From positions 199,012,816 to 199,076,815 of the forward strand of contig CP136066.1 in assembly GCA_032622095.1 (NCBI GenBank): a stretch of DNA of 64,000 nucleotides, read 5' to 3'. This document shows, in pieces, positions 46,691 through 58,660 of this stretch. Every line of letters starts with the position of its first letter. Position 1 is the first letter of the stretch. The notes below the pieces were generated by a model that saw only the letters and a list, made by a program, of their open reading frames with translations, was not told the DNA's origin and did not search any database. The stretch comes from Siphonodentalium dalli. Its lineage: Eukaryota; Mollusca; Scaphopoda; Gadilida; Siphonodentaliidae. A program made the translations under genes and the position numbers.

Positions 46691-47650
46691 TATGTTAACA
46701 TATAATGGCCTGCAGCCCTGAGTGTCCACGAATTGTGATAAATGAGTTCATGATCACCAGGATTGGCATCTGCGCAAAGTTTCTGCATGAAAAAAAAATC
46801 ATATCGTCGAGCATGGAATGTACCTTTACATTTGGGATTTATAATCTAGAGACAGAAGTCCATGAAAAAAATATTGACATTTTTTACCTCACACCAAAAC
46901 AAATCAATCTAGGAACCACGTGCTTTACAATGTGCCAATGTTTTGTTTGGCATCTGGAATTTCAAGAGGAGTGACTGCATGTATTTTATATGTTTCAATA
47001 TCGAAACTTCTATTAACCAACCAGAGCCCAGATTTTTTTTAATTCTCTACTGCATATTGGTCCAAAATCCGTTGGAGGGCGCTACCAATCGAATTACTTC
47101 ACTGTATCCTGCAGCTAGAAGATCAGAACTTTTGGTGGAAAAGAATACCACGCATATACACAAACTGGATGATCAAAGAGCGGGTTTCGGAGATCAAAAT
47201 CTGCAAATCGACCCGTAAACACTTTAACATAATAAAGGAAGCAAACATACGTCATATTTGCATGTACAGTCGAATTTGACGACATAAACTGCTTGTAGAA
47301 CAACGCATCGCGTCCTCCTAAATCGGATTTTGTGTGGTAACATTTGACCATACATGGCGACGTACCCTATATTTGCTTCCTGTATTATGTTACTGTCTTC
47401 TCGTCGATTTGCATATTTTGGTTTTTGAAACCCGCTCTTATATGGGTTTTCTTTGACAGCTTCATAACATCGTGTTTGTGACCGGTTGTGTATTTCATAC
47501 TGTACGAACAGTAGTAACAAAACTGTACAGCAAGTATTATTTTGCTGTTATGTATACACATTGGGCCGCTTCAGAACATAATTATGGGGAAGGTTATCTC
47601 AATTGTATCCTTCCTTTTGAATCATGTCTAAATGTCTCTTTTATGTCCAG
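46691..47650 (+). other. Sulfotransferase intron 2, distal part
   Basis: No exon recognised. About 47265-47360 is a degenerate relative of the 35.06-35.21 kb palindrome. Open frames here overlap on both strands without family motifs. Confidence 0.5.
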
Positions 47651-47754
47651 TTGCATTTGGTTCGTGGTTTGACTACTTGCTGTCATACGAGGATCTATTT
47701 AACAAGCATCCTGAGTTGAAAGTCTTCCGTTTCTGCTACGAAGACGCCAAAGCA
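47651..47754 (+). CDS. Sulfotransferase exon 3
   Basis: Acceptor ..TTTATGTCCAG, donor GTAAGT, 104 bp. The phase-1 start completes a Val codon and the exon ends in phase 0. It encodes VAFGSWFDYLLSYEDLFNKH and continues PELKVFRFCYEDAKA. This matches the SULT segment GSWFDH......NPNVLFLFYEDLKKD. YED is the conserved motif after the PAPS-binding strand. Confidence 0.95.
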
Positions 47755-49123
47755 GTAAGTGTTTCACTAGCCACCAAGATATATCTAAATTTGATCATAG
47801 GGAGTAACATGCAAATCAAATGGTAAGACATTTCTCCTAGTGTTCTGGCGTTTCCCTTTGGTTTTCTCGATCTGATAGAATTGTTTTTGGACCAATATTT
47901 GCATATTTTCCTATTTTTGGTCAAAAGTTTTGAATGAAATTGTCATCAGTTGGAATTTTCCATCCTTATAGGGGGGTGACAGGTTGGAAATTTCCAACAC
48001 TTGGAAAGCTTCTGTCCTGGTCCCTCCCCCGTGGCCAGTCAAAAACTGCTAGTTAATTTAAGAAAACAATATTGTCATACATTTGGTCAGCATTGTCATT
48101 GGAATTGTCATCAGTTGGAAATTTTCAAACTCTAGGAAGGCTTGATGCTAGTCTAGATGGTAGGATTTTGCGATTTTCTTGTTCAGATTTCAAAATTTTC
48201 GGCTATGGTCGACCCGGTGTGTCATTGTCACCGTGGCCAAGTAGTTTAACAATACAATATTTTGTCAAACTTCTGGACTGAAATGGTCATCAGTTGGAGA
48301 ATTTTCCAACCTGAGGGGGAGTATTATGTTTGAAATTTCCAACACAAAAGGAAAACTTCAGTTGAGGCCAGTCTAGATGCAATAGGATTTGCGATTTTCT
48401 TGTATAGTTTTCAAAATTTTCTCACACCGGGTGGAACAACCATGGTCAGCCCAGTGTGTCCTGGTCTCTTGCCCGTAGCCGTGTGCATTTGTCTGGAGTT
48501 AGACCACTAGATGTTAGGATTTATGCAATTTTTCAGGTTAAAATATCTGAATGTTTTCAAACCGGGAATTTGGAACCATGGTTTATGAATATATAGGATA
48601 TTAGGCCTGAGAGCACTGAGGTGCAAGGGGAGGGGGGCGGTGCAAATGGAATTATGCAAAACTTGTGTTTGGTCCGAATCTGATTCAAGGGGGGGGGGGG
48701 GGTGCAGTTGGAAATTCCCAAGGTGGACACCCCCACAAAGGAGACCCTTTAGCCACGTCCATGAACACATGCTTATCACCGTTGTCAGCTTTACGGGTTA
48801 ATGGCATTTCCATCTCCTATTGCACGATGTCCGATTTACACAGCGGAGGAGACATCCTGGGTCTTTTTTTATTAGCGTAATTAGAAATGAGAACAATTGT
48901 TTGCAATTAAGTAGTGGCTATGTGAAGGGAAGATTTCGCTTACAATGTTGTCTACGAAATTCAGAACAAGAACGTCCTTATATATCAATAAATATACACA
49001 TGTGTTACTCAATATCATCCAGTGTTTATAACGTCAGCACATGGAGTTAATGTCGCCTGGAAATCACCCACTGTCTATAGGTTCGCTCTGCCGTTTTCCA
49101 AATGCAAACATAATTCACATTTG

Positions 49124-49606
49124 TGACCCGCCATATCAAATCCAGTCGTAAGTCGGAATTTTTTACCCTGTGCCAGTGCATTCTCTTATATATGCGAGTC
49201 GACCATAGGTCGCCTCGCTTATATGCGAGTCGACCATAGGTCGCCTCGCTTATATAAGAGAATGCATTGGCCTAACAATGTTTTATCATTTTTTTAAATA
49301 AATGTTTCTTACATTTTTTAGGACATAAAATAAAAAACATCCATTACCCTGCAGGGAGCCCCACACATATATAGAAGCATATAGAAGAGTGTCGTCTGCT
49401 CATGTTTGTCTGGGGCTCTGTATGGGTAAAATTAAAAAATTGTTAAAGAATACAAGAACAAAATTATTAAAATTGTAAAAAATTGTTAGGCCAATGCATT
49501 CTCTTATATATGCGAGGCGACCTATGGTCGACTCGCATATATAAGAGAATGCATTGGCACAGGGTAAAAAATCCCGACTTACGACTGGATTTGATATGGC
49601 GGGTCA
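49124..49606. mobile_element. Complete miniature element with nested palindromes
   Basis: The terminal inverted repeat TGACCCGCCATATCAAATCC continues AGTCGTAAGTCGG and is inverted at 49573-49606; the element is 483 bp. Each end is followed by a subterminal palindrome (49172-49271 and 49490-49558). The left palindrome is enlarged to 100 bp by duplication of its loop segment (TATGCGAGTCGACCATAGGT occurs twice). The interior (AGGGAGCCCCACACATATAT) is inverted relative to the 35.2-kb copy. The flanks are not TTAA, so it differs from the other families sharing the palindrome. Confidence 0.88.
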
Positions 49607-49919
49607 TATTTGGCTATAAACACTATTTTCAGTTGGCAAACGTTTCGGCTATAGTCCCTATTTAATTGCTCAAGAAAGTTGAAAAATATATGGGACATAT
49701 AGGAACAACATTTAACCAAGCATTTCAAGTATAAGCAATACATGTACACGTAATACAAGTACAAACAATACAAATCCAAGCAATGATGTGTATACAAGCT
49801 TGTCAGATAAAATACTCAGGTTAAAATCACTTCAAGTGAATCACGATTCCGATAGCGACTCAGCTTCGTCGTCTTGTGTCGTCATACTACGTCATTTAGA
49901 CGCACGAATACCACACAAT

Positions 49920-50387
49920 GGGAATCACTAAATGGTTTCCCATAAGTTTCCCATAGGCGACAGTGTTAACGTTTCAGCCAAATTCACTGAATTGAAGCCT
50001 GCAGGCCATACCAGTGGTGTATACCCAGCTAGATTGACACCAGTTGATCACGAAAATGCAAGAAAAATCATAGGTCATGTGTTTACTTTTTAAAATAAAT
50101 CCTCAAGTGTACGACAGGGCTATCCCACAGCCAAATTTGATCTGGAAAAACCCGGAACTACAGCAGCTAGTTAAATAAATTTCCCGCTCACAAATATCCA
50201 TTCCCCCATTCATTCGCCAGTTTAAGTTATTCAGATATTATGTACGAATCAAATAAACGCGATGTCATCCTTTAATAACGTGTCGCATATATCAGGTGAA
50301 GGTCATTCTTCAGTTACCTTCACCTTTAGCATTCCTCGGTGTACTCGCTCCCCGACTCTAGAACACATTTAGCTCCCTGATTCCTGA
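49920..50387 (+). repeat. Dispersed segment with small ORF (copy 2)
   Basis: Near-identical to 33240-33700. The frame LKPAGHTSGVYPARLTPVDH is kept but interrupted by TAA after HVFTF. It starts beside an end (GGCGACAGTGTTAACG) of the CACTGTCGCC element family. Confidence 0.8.
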
Positions 50388-50433
50388 ATGGCGCCACCGG
50401 GGAACCTTCGATCATTAAATGGCGGAGTTATAA

Positions 50434-50637
<204 letters not shown>

Positions 50638-50653
50638 CAATGAATGATTCGAG

Positions 50654-51044
50654 AGGCCAACAAAACGGCCAAAACCGGCCAAATAAAGCTTCAACAGCCT
50701 AAAATATAGTCGGTCTGTCTCAATAGAACCATACAAATATGGATATCATTGGAACCGGCTCCTTGACCACATTGTGATAGTTACAGTTATGCCCTGTGCC
50801 AAATGCATTCTCTTATATATGCGAGTCGACCATAGGTCGCCTCGCATTTATAAGAGAATGCATTGGCCTAAAAAAATCTTTTTTTAACACTTTTTACCAT
50901 TTTTTCTTACATTCTTTAACAATTTTATAATTTTTAATGTGTTAAGCCTATGCATTCTCTTATATATGCGAGGCGACCTATGATCGACTCGCATATATAA
51001 GAGAATGCATTGGCACAGGGCCGTTCTGTTGGGTAAAGGGTTAA
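50654..51044. mobile_element. TTAA miniature element, left-truncated
   Basis: The same family as 35836-36301. The right end GTTGGGTAAAGGGTTAA is complete; the left end begins inside the terminal repeat at CCAACAAAACGG. It holds two palindromes (50798-50867 and 50946-51014). It starts about 17 bp after the sulfotransferase stop codon, so it probably provides part of the 3' UTR. Confidence 0.85.
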
Positions 51045-52122
51045 AAGATGGCATTAACATATGTTCAGAATTTGGTGGCGATTCTCGAGCACTTGCACGG
51101 TGGCGAAAGAGACTGAATAATTATATATAAATGTTTCACACGCACATAAGAAAGATTCGTCAAGGTCAAGGCCGTGTGTTTAAAAATGTTTAGCCCTTTC
51201 TTTAATAAATACTCACAGACGAGTTGTTCCCTTATGAATTGTTCTGACATTAAAGCCACATGACGGTTTGTCCTAAAAGTATTTGCTTTTTAATTTTTCC
51301 GATATCGAAATAGGTGAATGGATATAGCTGAATCCATCCACTGAATACTAATCCATTCCAATGTATCCTTTTAAAACTGAGTCTGAGAATCAATTAAGCG
51401 ACTATAGAAATGGCTAGTACAAATGTTTATAATACAGGGGATCTACAACTCGTCCCCAGTTTGTAGCGGAATTTACAAATCGAGTCCCTGCAGTAAATGA
51501 GGTGAGCTCCGAGCCTTTGGTGATGTCCAGACCTAATTTACTGGACAAGTTTTGTAAATTCCGCTATAACCTGGGGACGAGTTGTAGATTCTATCTATGA
51601 CATGATCCAAAACCTCGATCAAATATACATAAATCGACAAATGGGACGTAAAAACTAACATCGGCTTCTATAAGGCATGCAATGACGTTTCACGTAACTA
51701 TGCATTGTTTACCCGCGTAAAGAAATAGTCCCAGATAAATAAAGACTCTTACACGCCTTTAATGGAGTATATTTAATGAAATAACTTTTAAACTCTTCAT
51801 TTGTTAGAGTTTTGTTGGATAAATAATGGAAGCCATAGTATTTTGAGACATACTGTAAACAGACGACAAACCGGAAGTCAAAGGTCACCTGACACTATTT
51901 CCTGCTATGAAACGAACATTTAATATCACAATTTATAGAATGGGTTTATTGAATGGAATAAGGGTAGGATCATGTAATAAAAACACATATCGAAGAAAAA
52001 GATTCAGTCCTAGGGAGAACTTAATATGTCTCTGGTGTCGAAATTTAACTATATTAACCCAAACAACAGACTTCAATTCCACCGAATATGGTTACGTGAC
52101 AGTTGGGTTCGAATACGGGATA
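51045..52122. other. Intergenic region with a foldback element
   Basis: 51441-51589 is a ~149-bp foldback: ATCTACAACTCGTCCCCAGT and GCGGAATTTACAAA are inverted as TTTGTAAATTCCGC and CTGGGGACGAGTTGTAGAT. 51205-51260 resembles the 42.75/44.24-kb duplicated block (AATACTCA, GAATTGTTC). No gene seen. Confidence 0.7.
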
Positions 52123-52385
52123 TTAACCCTTTCATGACGGGAGCTGCGCTGGTGCAGCATTAAATTATCTGTACCAGTGCATTATCTTATATATGCGAGT
52201 CTCACATAGGGAGCCTCGCATATATAAGAGAATGCACTGGCTTACAATATCAAGGTAAATATTGTTAGGCCAATGCATTCTCTTATATACGCGAGGCACC
52301 ATATGGCCGACTCGCATATTTAAGAGAATGGATTGGCACAGGGTTTTCGCAAAATTCCTGGAAGCTCCAGTCATGAAATGGTTAA
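52123..52385. mobile_element. TTAA-flanked miniature element (CATGA-type TIR)
   Basis: TTAACCCTTTCATGACGGGAGC at the left and AAGCTCCAGTCATGAAATGGTTAA at the right, 263 bp, same family as 23379-23598. It contains two palindromes (52174-52240 and 52269-52337) close together with only a short spacer. Confidence 0.88.
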
Positions 52386-52817
52386 AGACGCTACGCGCTC
52401 CAGAGTTCACGGTGTTCACGATTTGACTATCATTTATTTTACCGCTATAGATAGCTTATATAGACAATCCATGCAACATGACGTCACATAACCCATTGTA
52501 TTACTCCTGCTTGGCATTAATGGTTAATTATGGAATCCACACTTGTGCCAGAACATTTATCAGACTGTTTTAGCTATGTGGGAATGTCTGCTAGAATCGG
52601 CGTTGCTGTATAGTAATTCTGACGATCGACCATTGGCTACACTGCTTTACAGCTGAATGTTGATTGGCTCACATGTGCTGACGTAATGCTTCTTGGAATT
52701 TAAGTAATGGGATTCCCTGCTTTAGATCAGACTCTGGAACGCGTTGGTTTAATTAGAAGTCTGTATTCCACTCAGAATGGCAGCATACATGTGTGTAGTA
52801 ACGTCAGAGTAACTCGT
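52386..52817. other. Region 3' of the phosphatase gene
   Basis: Downstream (on the minus strand) of the phosphatase stop. No gene or repeat recognised. It presumably holds the 3' UTR, but no clear poly(A) signal was assigned. Confidence 0.45.
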
Positions 52818-53009
52818 CTAGGAATGGTATATTACATTGTAAATGTCTTCTGTGTTAGCGGCACCATATGGCGGTTCGTCCGTGTTAGAGTGGAAGCCCT
52901 GTTGTCTATTCATGTGATAGTATGTTGCTGGAGTGATGTTCATCGGCATATCATAGTCGTCAGGAACAAATGCCTTGTGTAGAGCCTTGTAGAGAAACTT
53001 ATACTGATC
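52818..53009 (-). CDS. Tyrosine-phosphatase domain, last exon and C-tail
   Basis: Minus-strand acceptor ..CATCATTGCAG. The exon encodes DQYKFLYKALHKAF, the end of a PTP domain (typical ..EQYxFLYxALLE). A tail of about 50 residues rich in Tyr, Asn and Met (PDDYDMPMNITPATYYHMN; EDIYNVIYHS) runs to a stop at 52818. It joins the preceding exon in phase 0 (NMIPKI + DQYKF). The tail tyrosines could be phosphorylation sites; that is only an inference. Confidence 0.9.
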   Translation of the reverse strand, partial: DQYKFLYKALHKAFVPDDYDMPMNITPATYYHMNRQQGFHSNTDEPPYGAANTEDIYNVIYHS

Positions 53010-55109
53010 CTGCAATGATGAACATGTAAATGTTACTTGGCAATATGGTGTATAATATTCTGTCTCGGTAATAAGTATATGGTATTTCTCATTTCATCGA
53101 AAACGTCAGCCATAATCGAGCACGGAAACCCCAGTGGCATGTCCATAGGGTGCATAGCGCCGTCGTCTATATATGGTCTCGATATGGCCGAAATGCGGGC
53201 GAGGGTGGGTGGGCTAGGATAGGAAATGGGGGCGAGGTGGAATTGCTAGGATATGTAATGAGGGCGAGGGTCGGTGGGCTGGGATCGCCGACTCCTGTAT
53301 CTGGATAAATGCTGTATACGTTTTGGGGCTGGTGGTTTATACGTGCAGAGTCCAAGTTTGTAAGTAATTAAATGGATACTGTACTCAAATGTTGTTGTTG
53401 GTTTCTATAGTATCCGAGTCGTAGAATAAGGTAACCAGATTTCCGTTATTTGAAAGTCTGTTGAGTACGAAGTATTGATATTGATGGCAGATTAGCCGGA
53501 ATGCGAAAATACAAATTGTTGTTGTCGAGTAATTTTTGTACAGTTTTCAAGCAAATGTATTAAATAAATGTTATATTATATGTATACTAGTCCCATATAC
53601 TCGTTTAAGTCAATGTATATATTTTACACGATCATGTGTGCCACGCGTTGCCTAATCCACTATCCGTGAATTAATTTGATTACTTCTTGTACACGGAAAT
53701 TCGTAATTTATTTTATGGCTCCAGCCATAAATTAAATTTATATCAAATTATTAACTTTGATTTTAAGATAACCTATTAACATGATCGTTTACAGAATACA
53801 ACTTCGACTCAAATTACTTATTTTTCTATATAATATCGATATTAGATCGCTGTTATTATCGGGAATTTATTAAAACTGGCGTACAGTACTCCTTTAACCT
53901 TACGGTCGCGATTCCTTCAATATTTAATGGGATTCACGTCCTTCGAAGTTGGTTCATCCGAAATGGCATAACATTATGTGAAACAACTATCACCATAAAC
54001 CATGAAACAATTGATTGCCTTTGTACTTATTTTCATTGTTTATAACTCTCCTATAAGGAGATTTCGCATATCAAAACCATTTTGTAAACATTACTGTTAC
54101 AGTGGACTTACCGATAAATGTCCAATTAGCCCAATAGTGTACCAAAGTTTAATACCAAAAATTACGGTAAATATTGGAAAAGGTCAAAGCATTGAAACAT
54201 ATTCTGGAAAACGTATTGTTAACAAATCACTGTAACAGTTTTGTTTACATAACAATGGGTTTAACACGCGAACGTTCCGTTATGTAGAGCTATCGATATA
54301 TAATTAGTATAAGAACACAGTTGATCTATTTCTTCATGATGTTCTTAGTCGTGATGTTCTTACATACTTTTAAAGTTGTCAGAAATTTACTCACTGCGAG
54401 TGCCTAAGTGGGGCGCTTTAAAACCGAACTACATACTATACTCAGAAAAAAACAAAAACATTTCCCAGCTGTATTCATTTTGTGGAACATATGAGTGATA
54501 CATTATCTTTGTGTTGTCACTATATATATGGCAGTGTTGTCCGACACAGCTCTGGTAACAAGTAACCAAAATATAAAATATTTTGTTTCAAATCCGTTAA
54601 CAGATATACATGAACATTTGACTGAATACTTGAATATATGCCCGTATGCCTAACTGTTATGGTGCTTGACTCTTCCCTCCACAATAATAATAATGACAAG
54701 CATGCACCAAATTATTTTCGGAAACTAGCTGTATGACGATGCAATGTTTTAAACAATAATGTCTACCGAAACTCAGCCGAGAATAAGAAATTATTTTAGA
54801 AAGTTAACGGGGTGGACGTCGTGCAATAGAAACGAATCTCTCTTATAAATAATAAATTGGGCTTAGCGATTGCAAAGCGCGGCGCTAAGCCCAATTTGTT
54901 GTTACCCTGGCAGGTGTCTATCACGTTGGCAACGACAACTCACATTAAGCTACACGTATGGGTGTCTCAAACTGACTAATACCATAGGTACGCTGACATT
55001 TGTTACAAACCGATATAAGGAGAGAATAGTCAAATGGCCAAGTGATCTTATAACGAAAGAAGAGCACGAGAACACAAACATATTGTTCGTAGTTTTAAAA
55101 AAAACGTAC
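53010..55109 (-). other. Phosphatase intron (last)
   Basis: About 2.1 kb. It contains a G/A-rich direct repeat near 53200-53280 (GGGCGAGGGTSGGTGGGCT-like, twice) and a perfect hairpin at 54854-54897 (AAATTGGGCTTAGCG inverted). There is also a plus-strand 77-codon frame at 54002-54235. No other exon recognised. Confidence 0.55.
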
Positions 55110-55245
55110 TATTTTTGGAATCATGTTAGATCGCTGCTTCCTCAGCTCTGCAACGCAGCTGAAGATATCGACACTTTTCTCTACGCGTCCCTGGTCTAAG
55201 AGATAATCAGCGGCTATCAGAACACCGGTAGCACCAATCCCATCG
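55110..55245 (-). CDS. Tyrosine-phosphatase signature exon (degenerate P-loop)
   Basis: A 136-bp exon with minus-strand acceptor ..CATTTTTTGTAG and donor ATA/GTACGT. With the AG from the preceding exon it reads VHC-S-DGIGATGVLIAADYLLDQ, then GRVEKSVDIFSCVAELRKQR and SNMIPKI. This is the PTP signature region HCx5R, but the essential Arg is Ala (GIGATG for GIGRTG). The Gln-loop (usually MVQTxEQY) reads MIPKIDQY. Cys is retained. Such changes are typical of inactive second (D2) domains of receptor PTPs or of pseudophosphatases. Confidence 0.95.
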
Positions 55246-55309
55246 CTACAAAAAATGAAAATAGTGAGGGTAAGATTGAATATGTGTAACGTCGCTGGGG
55301 AATTCATGC

Positions 55310-55765
55310 ACGTGGCGACAGGGGGTTTGGGATGTCTTCCCCCCAACTTTGGTCAAAACGTTCAACTGTTGGAAATCTCATGCCTGATACAACATCAGTT
55401 GGTACGTTTACATTCGTATAGGTTAACATTCTTTGATTTTCATACCAGTAATTAGTTTTTGTTTTATTTTTAGACCCAACATTACCATACATTTCTACTT
55501 TTGGTCAAAATTTTAGTCTGAAATTACTATCAGTTGGAAATGTTCAAACCTTGGTGGGGTGTCAGGTTTGAAATTTTCAACTGTTGGAAAACGTAAGGTT
55601 AGGAAGTTGGAAAGTTCCAACACCAATTTGGGGGGTTGCAAATGGAGTTTTTGCGAACTGCAGACTTTGGTTTGGTTGTAGGGGGGGGGGGGGGGGGTGT
55701 ATATATAAATTTCAAGGTAGCCACCCCAAACGGGGACCCTCTATATACGTCCCTGCTCGGGTTGC
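55310..55765. repeat. Dispersed repeat with long G run
   Basis: Several degenerate units with CATCAGTTGG and TTGGAAATGTTCAAACC, then about 17 G (55681-55697) and CACCCCAAACGGGGACCCTC. The 47.94-48.76 kb block has the same order, including the G run followed by CCCCCACAAAGGAGACCCTT. It is a dispersed family in two different introns. Confidence 0.8.
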
Positions 55766-56449
55766 GTAACAATTCACACTCGGTATTATACGTTGACAAT
55801 GGACAGCTTTCGTGTAATGAACGTCAGTAGAATGTGTGTTATTTCTATCAGTTGTCGTTTTGCCATATCCCTATTTATATATTATTACAGTTTCAAGAAG
55901 ACATGCATGGACACGCGAGTGCAATCACCGAGCATACCACTCGCTATGACCTGATAACAATTCAATTGTAAAAGTAGAAACTAAATCACAGAAAACATAA
56001 TAATGTCACCTTACTGCGAGTGGCAAGAGTTTTGAACGTTACTGTTATATATCTCACAAACGAACCCGTCGTCAACAATTCTGCGAACAGGATTTTGGAC
56101 ATACCGATAAATTACGACTAATATCTTATAGTTCGTCGGGGGAAGCCCATAGACACCTAGGAATGTTGCTCCAACTTTGATGTATACGACAAGATATATT
56201 TGCAAGACTATACATTCATCTGTATTGACGTTGCGCTTGTAATTGTCAGGGGTTCTCGGTTCGGAATATCGATTTGTGTATAGATATAACTCCCCGAATA
56301 TTGAGCTATTGTCTAGACCGTCCATAGACCTTATGTCGTATACTATTGCATTTTGTCAAGCGCGGTGTGTCGCTGTAGGCTTACACATATAACTAAAGTT
56401 GTTAGTTCAAGAATACTTCATAAGTCTCATTTATATATTAGTGATTCAC
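55766..56449 (-). other. Phosphatase intron
   Basis: No exon assigned. A 104-codon minus frame (56325-56011) is open and fairly protein-like, but adjoining exons splice cleanly over it, so it is not needed. Confidence 0.5.
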
Positions 56450-56595
56450 CTGCAGTGAACGAGTATACGTCCGTCAACACCCTGGTAACTCCTCATTTCA
56501 TACAACAACACCAAGAAGTCATGCGAATTGAGCGTTTCAGTGAAGTCGGTAAGTGATAAGTACTGGATTTGTGTAACATCTAAGCTGCTCTCATC
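56450..56595 (-). CDS. Tyrosine-phosphatase exon with WPD region and VHC
   Basis: 146 bp; minus-strand acceptor ..GACATCTTTTTCAG, donor TGCAG/GTGAAT. It encodes DESSLDVTQIQYLSLTDF, then TETLNSHDFLVLLYEMRSY and GVDGRILVHC plus two bases of Ser. The pattern (V..I.Y......S..FL.L....... G.ILVHC) is the WPD-to-signature segment. The WPD loop itself is replaced (LSLTDFTETLNS), so the general-acid Asp of an active enzyme is not recognisable. It splices in frame on both sides. Confidence 0.92.
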
Positions 56596-57264
56596 CTGAA
56601 AAAGATGTCGAACGTTAACATCGTGAAAACCATGCTGGCTGACTCGTGTCCATCACGTGTATAGATACGAATCTGAGTCATAATGACCAACACGTCGTGG
56701 TCACTGCATGTGTTGGTGAACAATGTAATTTTGTAGAATTTTTTTGAAAGTTCGAGGACACAAACAAATGATATATCCAGAATCAGATCGAATTGAAAGC
56801 AGGCAAATCTTTCAATCAAATTCTCATATACACAGATTCCAATACTTTGTAAGAGATCAAATAAAAGTGTGTTTAGTTGGTTCGTCGTGGTATGCGTGTG
56901 GTGTCTATGGAATTGGAACCTTTTCCCAAACAATTTAGTCTTTGATGTGGCAGGGACTAAATAATGTTAAAAGCTTCCCATCACAAACGAGCAATTATAT
57001 ATAAGAATATCAATACAATGCATACTAAAACATTTATCAAGGAATATTCAAAATCATTTGAGGCAGTGTTGTAAATAGAGTTATCCTTCCTGTAACTGTC
57101 ACTGTGACTAAGATCAATCTTCGTCAACATGACTAAGGACAATCTTAGTCACCATGACTAAGACCAACATCTTGATCATTAAAGACTCACAACATGAGCA
57201 TGGCTATCTCACATTCATATGTCTCACTCACTATGGTGCAAAATTAGGTTGGAATTACAACTCT
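56596..57264 (-). other. Phosphatase intron, proximal part
   Basis: No exon recognised. Short direct repeats (AGACTAAG/CATGACTAAG) occur near 57110-57170. Confidence 0.5.
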
Positions 57265-57733
57265 TTAACCCTTTCAGTGCCGGGGGCCGATCTCATCGGC
57301 CCTAATTTACGGTCTGTAAAATCGGCCCTAAAAAAAATTAATTTTTTGTTTGTTGTTTTTTGTTTGTTTTTTTGGGTTGAATTTTTTTGGGTATGCTTAA
57401 GCATGCTATAGCGAATTTAACAACAACCTGGATAAAACCTTAGTGGCATGTTATAACTCAAAACTATCACCATGTATTCATAGTAATAATTGTGATGCCC
57501 ATGAAAAACGTAAGATTCCCTGGCACTAAACCTACAAAATAAGTCTGTTAAAGAATATAAGAAAAAATTATTAAAATTGTAAAAAATAATAACAAATGAT
57601 GAAAAATTGTTGGGCCAATGCATTCTCTTATATATGCGAGGCGACCTATGGTCGACTCGCATATATAAGAGAATGCATTGGCACAGGGTATATGTGTTGA
57701 TACAAAAATCGGACCTGGCACTGAAAGGGTTAA
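57265..57733. mobile_element. TTAA-flanked miniature element (CAGTGCC TIR)
   Basis: TTAACCCTTTCAGTGCCGGG at the left and CCTGGCACTGAAAGGGTTAA at the right, TTAA on both sides, 469 bp. It contains one palindrome (57614-57682) near the right end and a T-rich left half. The 46.35-kb copy is a truncated, inverted relative. It is inserted in the phosphatase gene. Confidence 0.9.
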
Positions 57734-58129
57734 ATCTGAAAACGATATTGCGTTTTAACCAGTGTGAAAACCGGTTGTTCTGATGTCTATCACTATATGT
57801 AGGGATTTTAACGCGTATTCTAAACGTCTGAGCCATTACAATCAAGTCAACAGATAATGCTTGAATATATGTGCGACTAGTACTATTTTCCGTTTTCGCA
57901 TCGCTGACTTTCGACAACACACCAGTACAGCACACCGCATACATATTCTACACAACATGTGCATCATATAGTGAGCTATCTTGGCAAATTAATCATATGA
58001 TATCGACGGATAATTACAGTTATTCCACACAATGGTTGTAGACTTTTCTGTGCGTTTGACGAATGTGGTGCGAATCGAGCGTGTCGATTTTCTGAGCCAC
58101 TGTTCATTTAGTGTGATTTGAGCCAGACA

Positions 58130-58660
58130 CGCGGAGTCCGGAAAATTCCATTTGTAATCACCTTAGGTTCTAATGTTCATAAATTGCCGAGCCGACACCC
58201 CGATGTTTCAACAGATGTACACTTTGATCTAGACAAATATGCACACACTTGAATGGATTCAACGTTTCCTGTGTGAATTTAAAGGAGCTGAAATTCAAGT
58301 GTATCTTTAATTGGAACTAATTTTATAACCAAATAAGGAATACCTTTAATACATTATTCTGAAGGGCCAATACTAAATAATTGTAGTGGATAATAGCAGA
58401 ACCATCGAGAGACTTTATCCAGCGTCGGAGGGCCTGCGATGGTGATTTGATAAATCGAGATTTCGTGTGGCATGATGGGCTCCATTGAGATACGAAACTT
58501 AGAATTTTCTTTCCAATTGCAGTCCGGAAAATTCCATTTGTAACCACCTTAGGTTCTAATGTTCGTAAATTGCCGAGCCGACACCCGAGTTTCAACAGAT
58601 GTACATTTCGCTCCAAAATGTGACAAAAAGTAGGGAAATATTCCACACTTTGATCTAGAA
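58130..58660. repeat. Partial duplication with possible decayed phosphatase exon
   Basis: 58138-58250 recurs at about 58515-58650 (GTCCGGAAAATTCCATTTGT, ACCTTAGGTTCTAATGTTCG, GCCGAGCCGACACCC). Between or within them, minus-strand 58515-58380 reads KILSFVSQWSPSCHTKS, then IKSPSQALRRWIKSLDGSAIIHYN. It resembles the WPD-to-HC stretch in length and pattern, with HY for HC. It lacks good splice sites. It may be a dead duplicate of the 56450-56595 exon, or chance. Confidence 0.35.

Noticed and set aside
56011-56325. 104-codon minus frame as a phosphatase exon
   Set aside because: The exons on either side join each other in matching phase and complete the domain, leaving no room for it.
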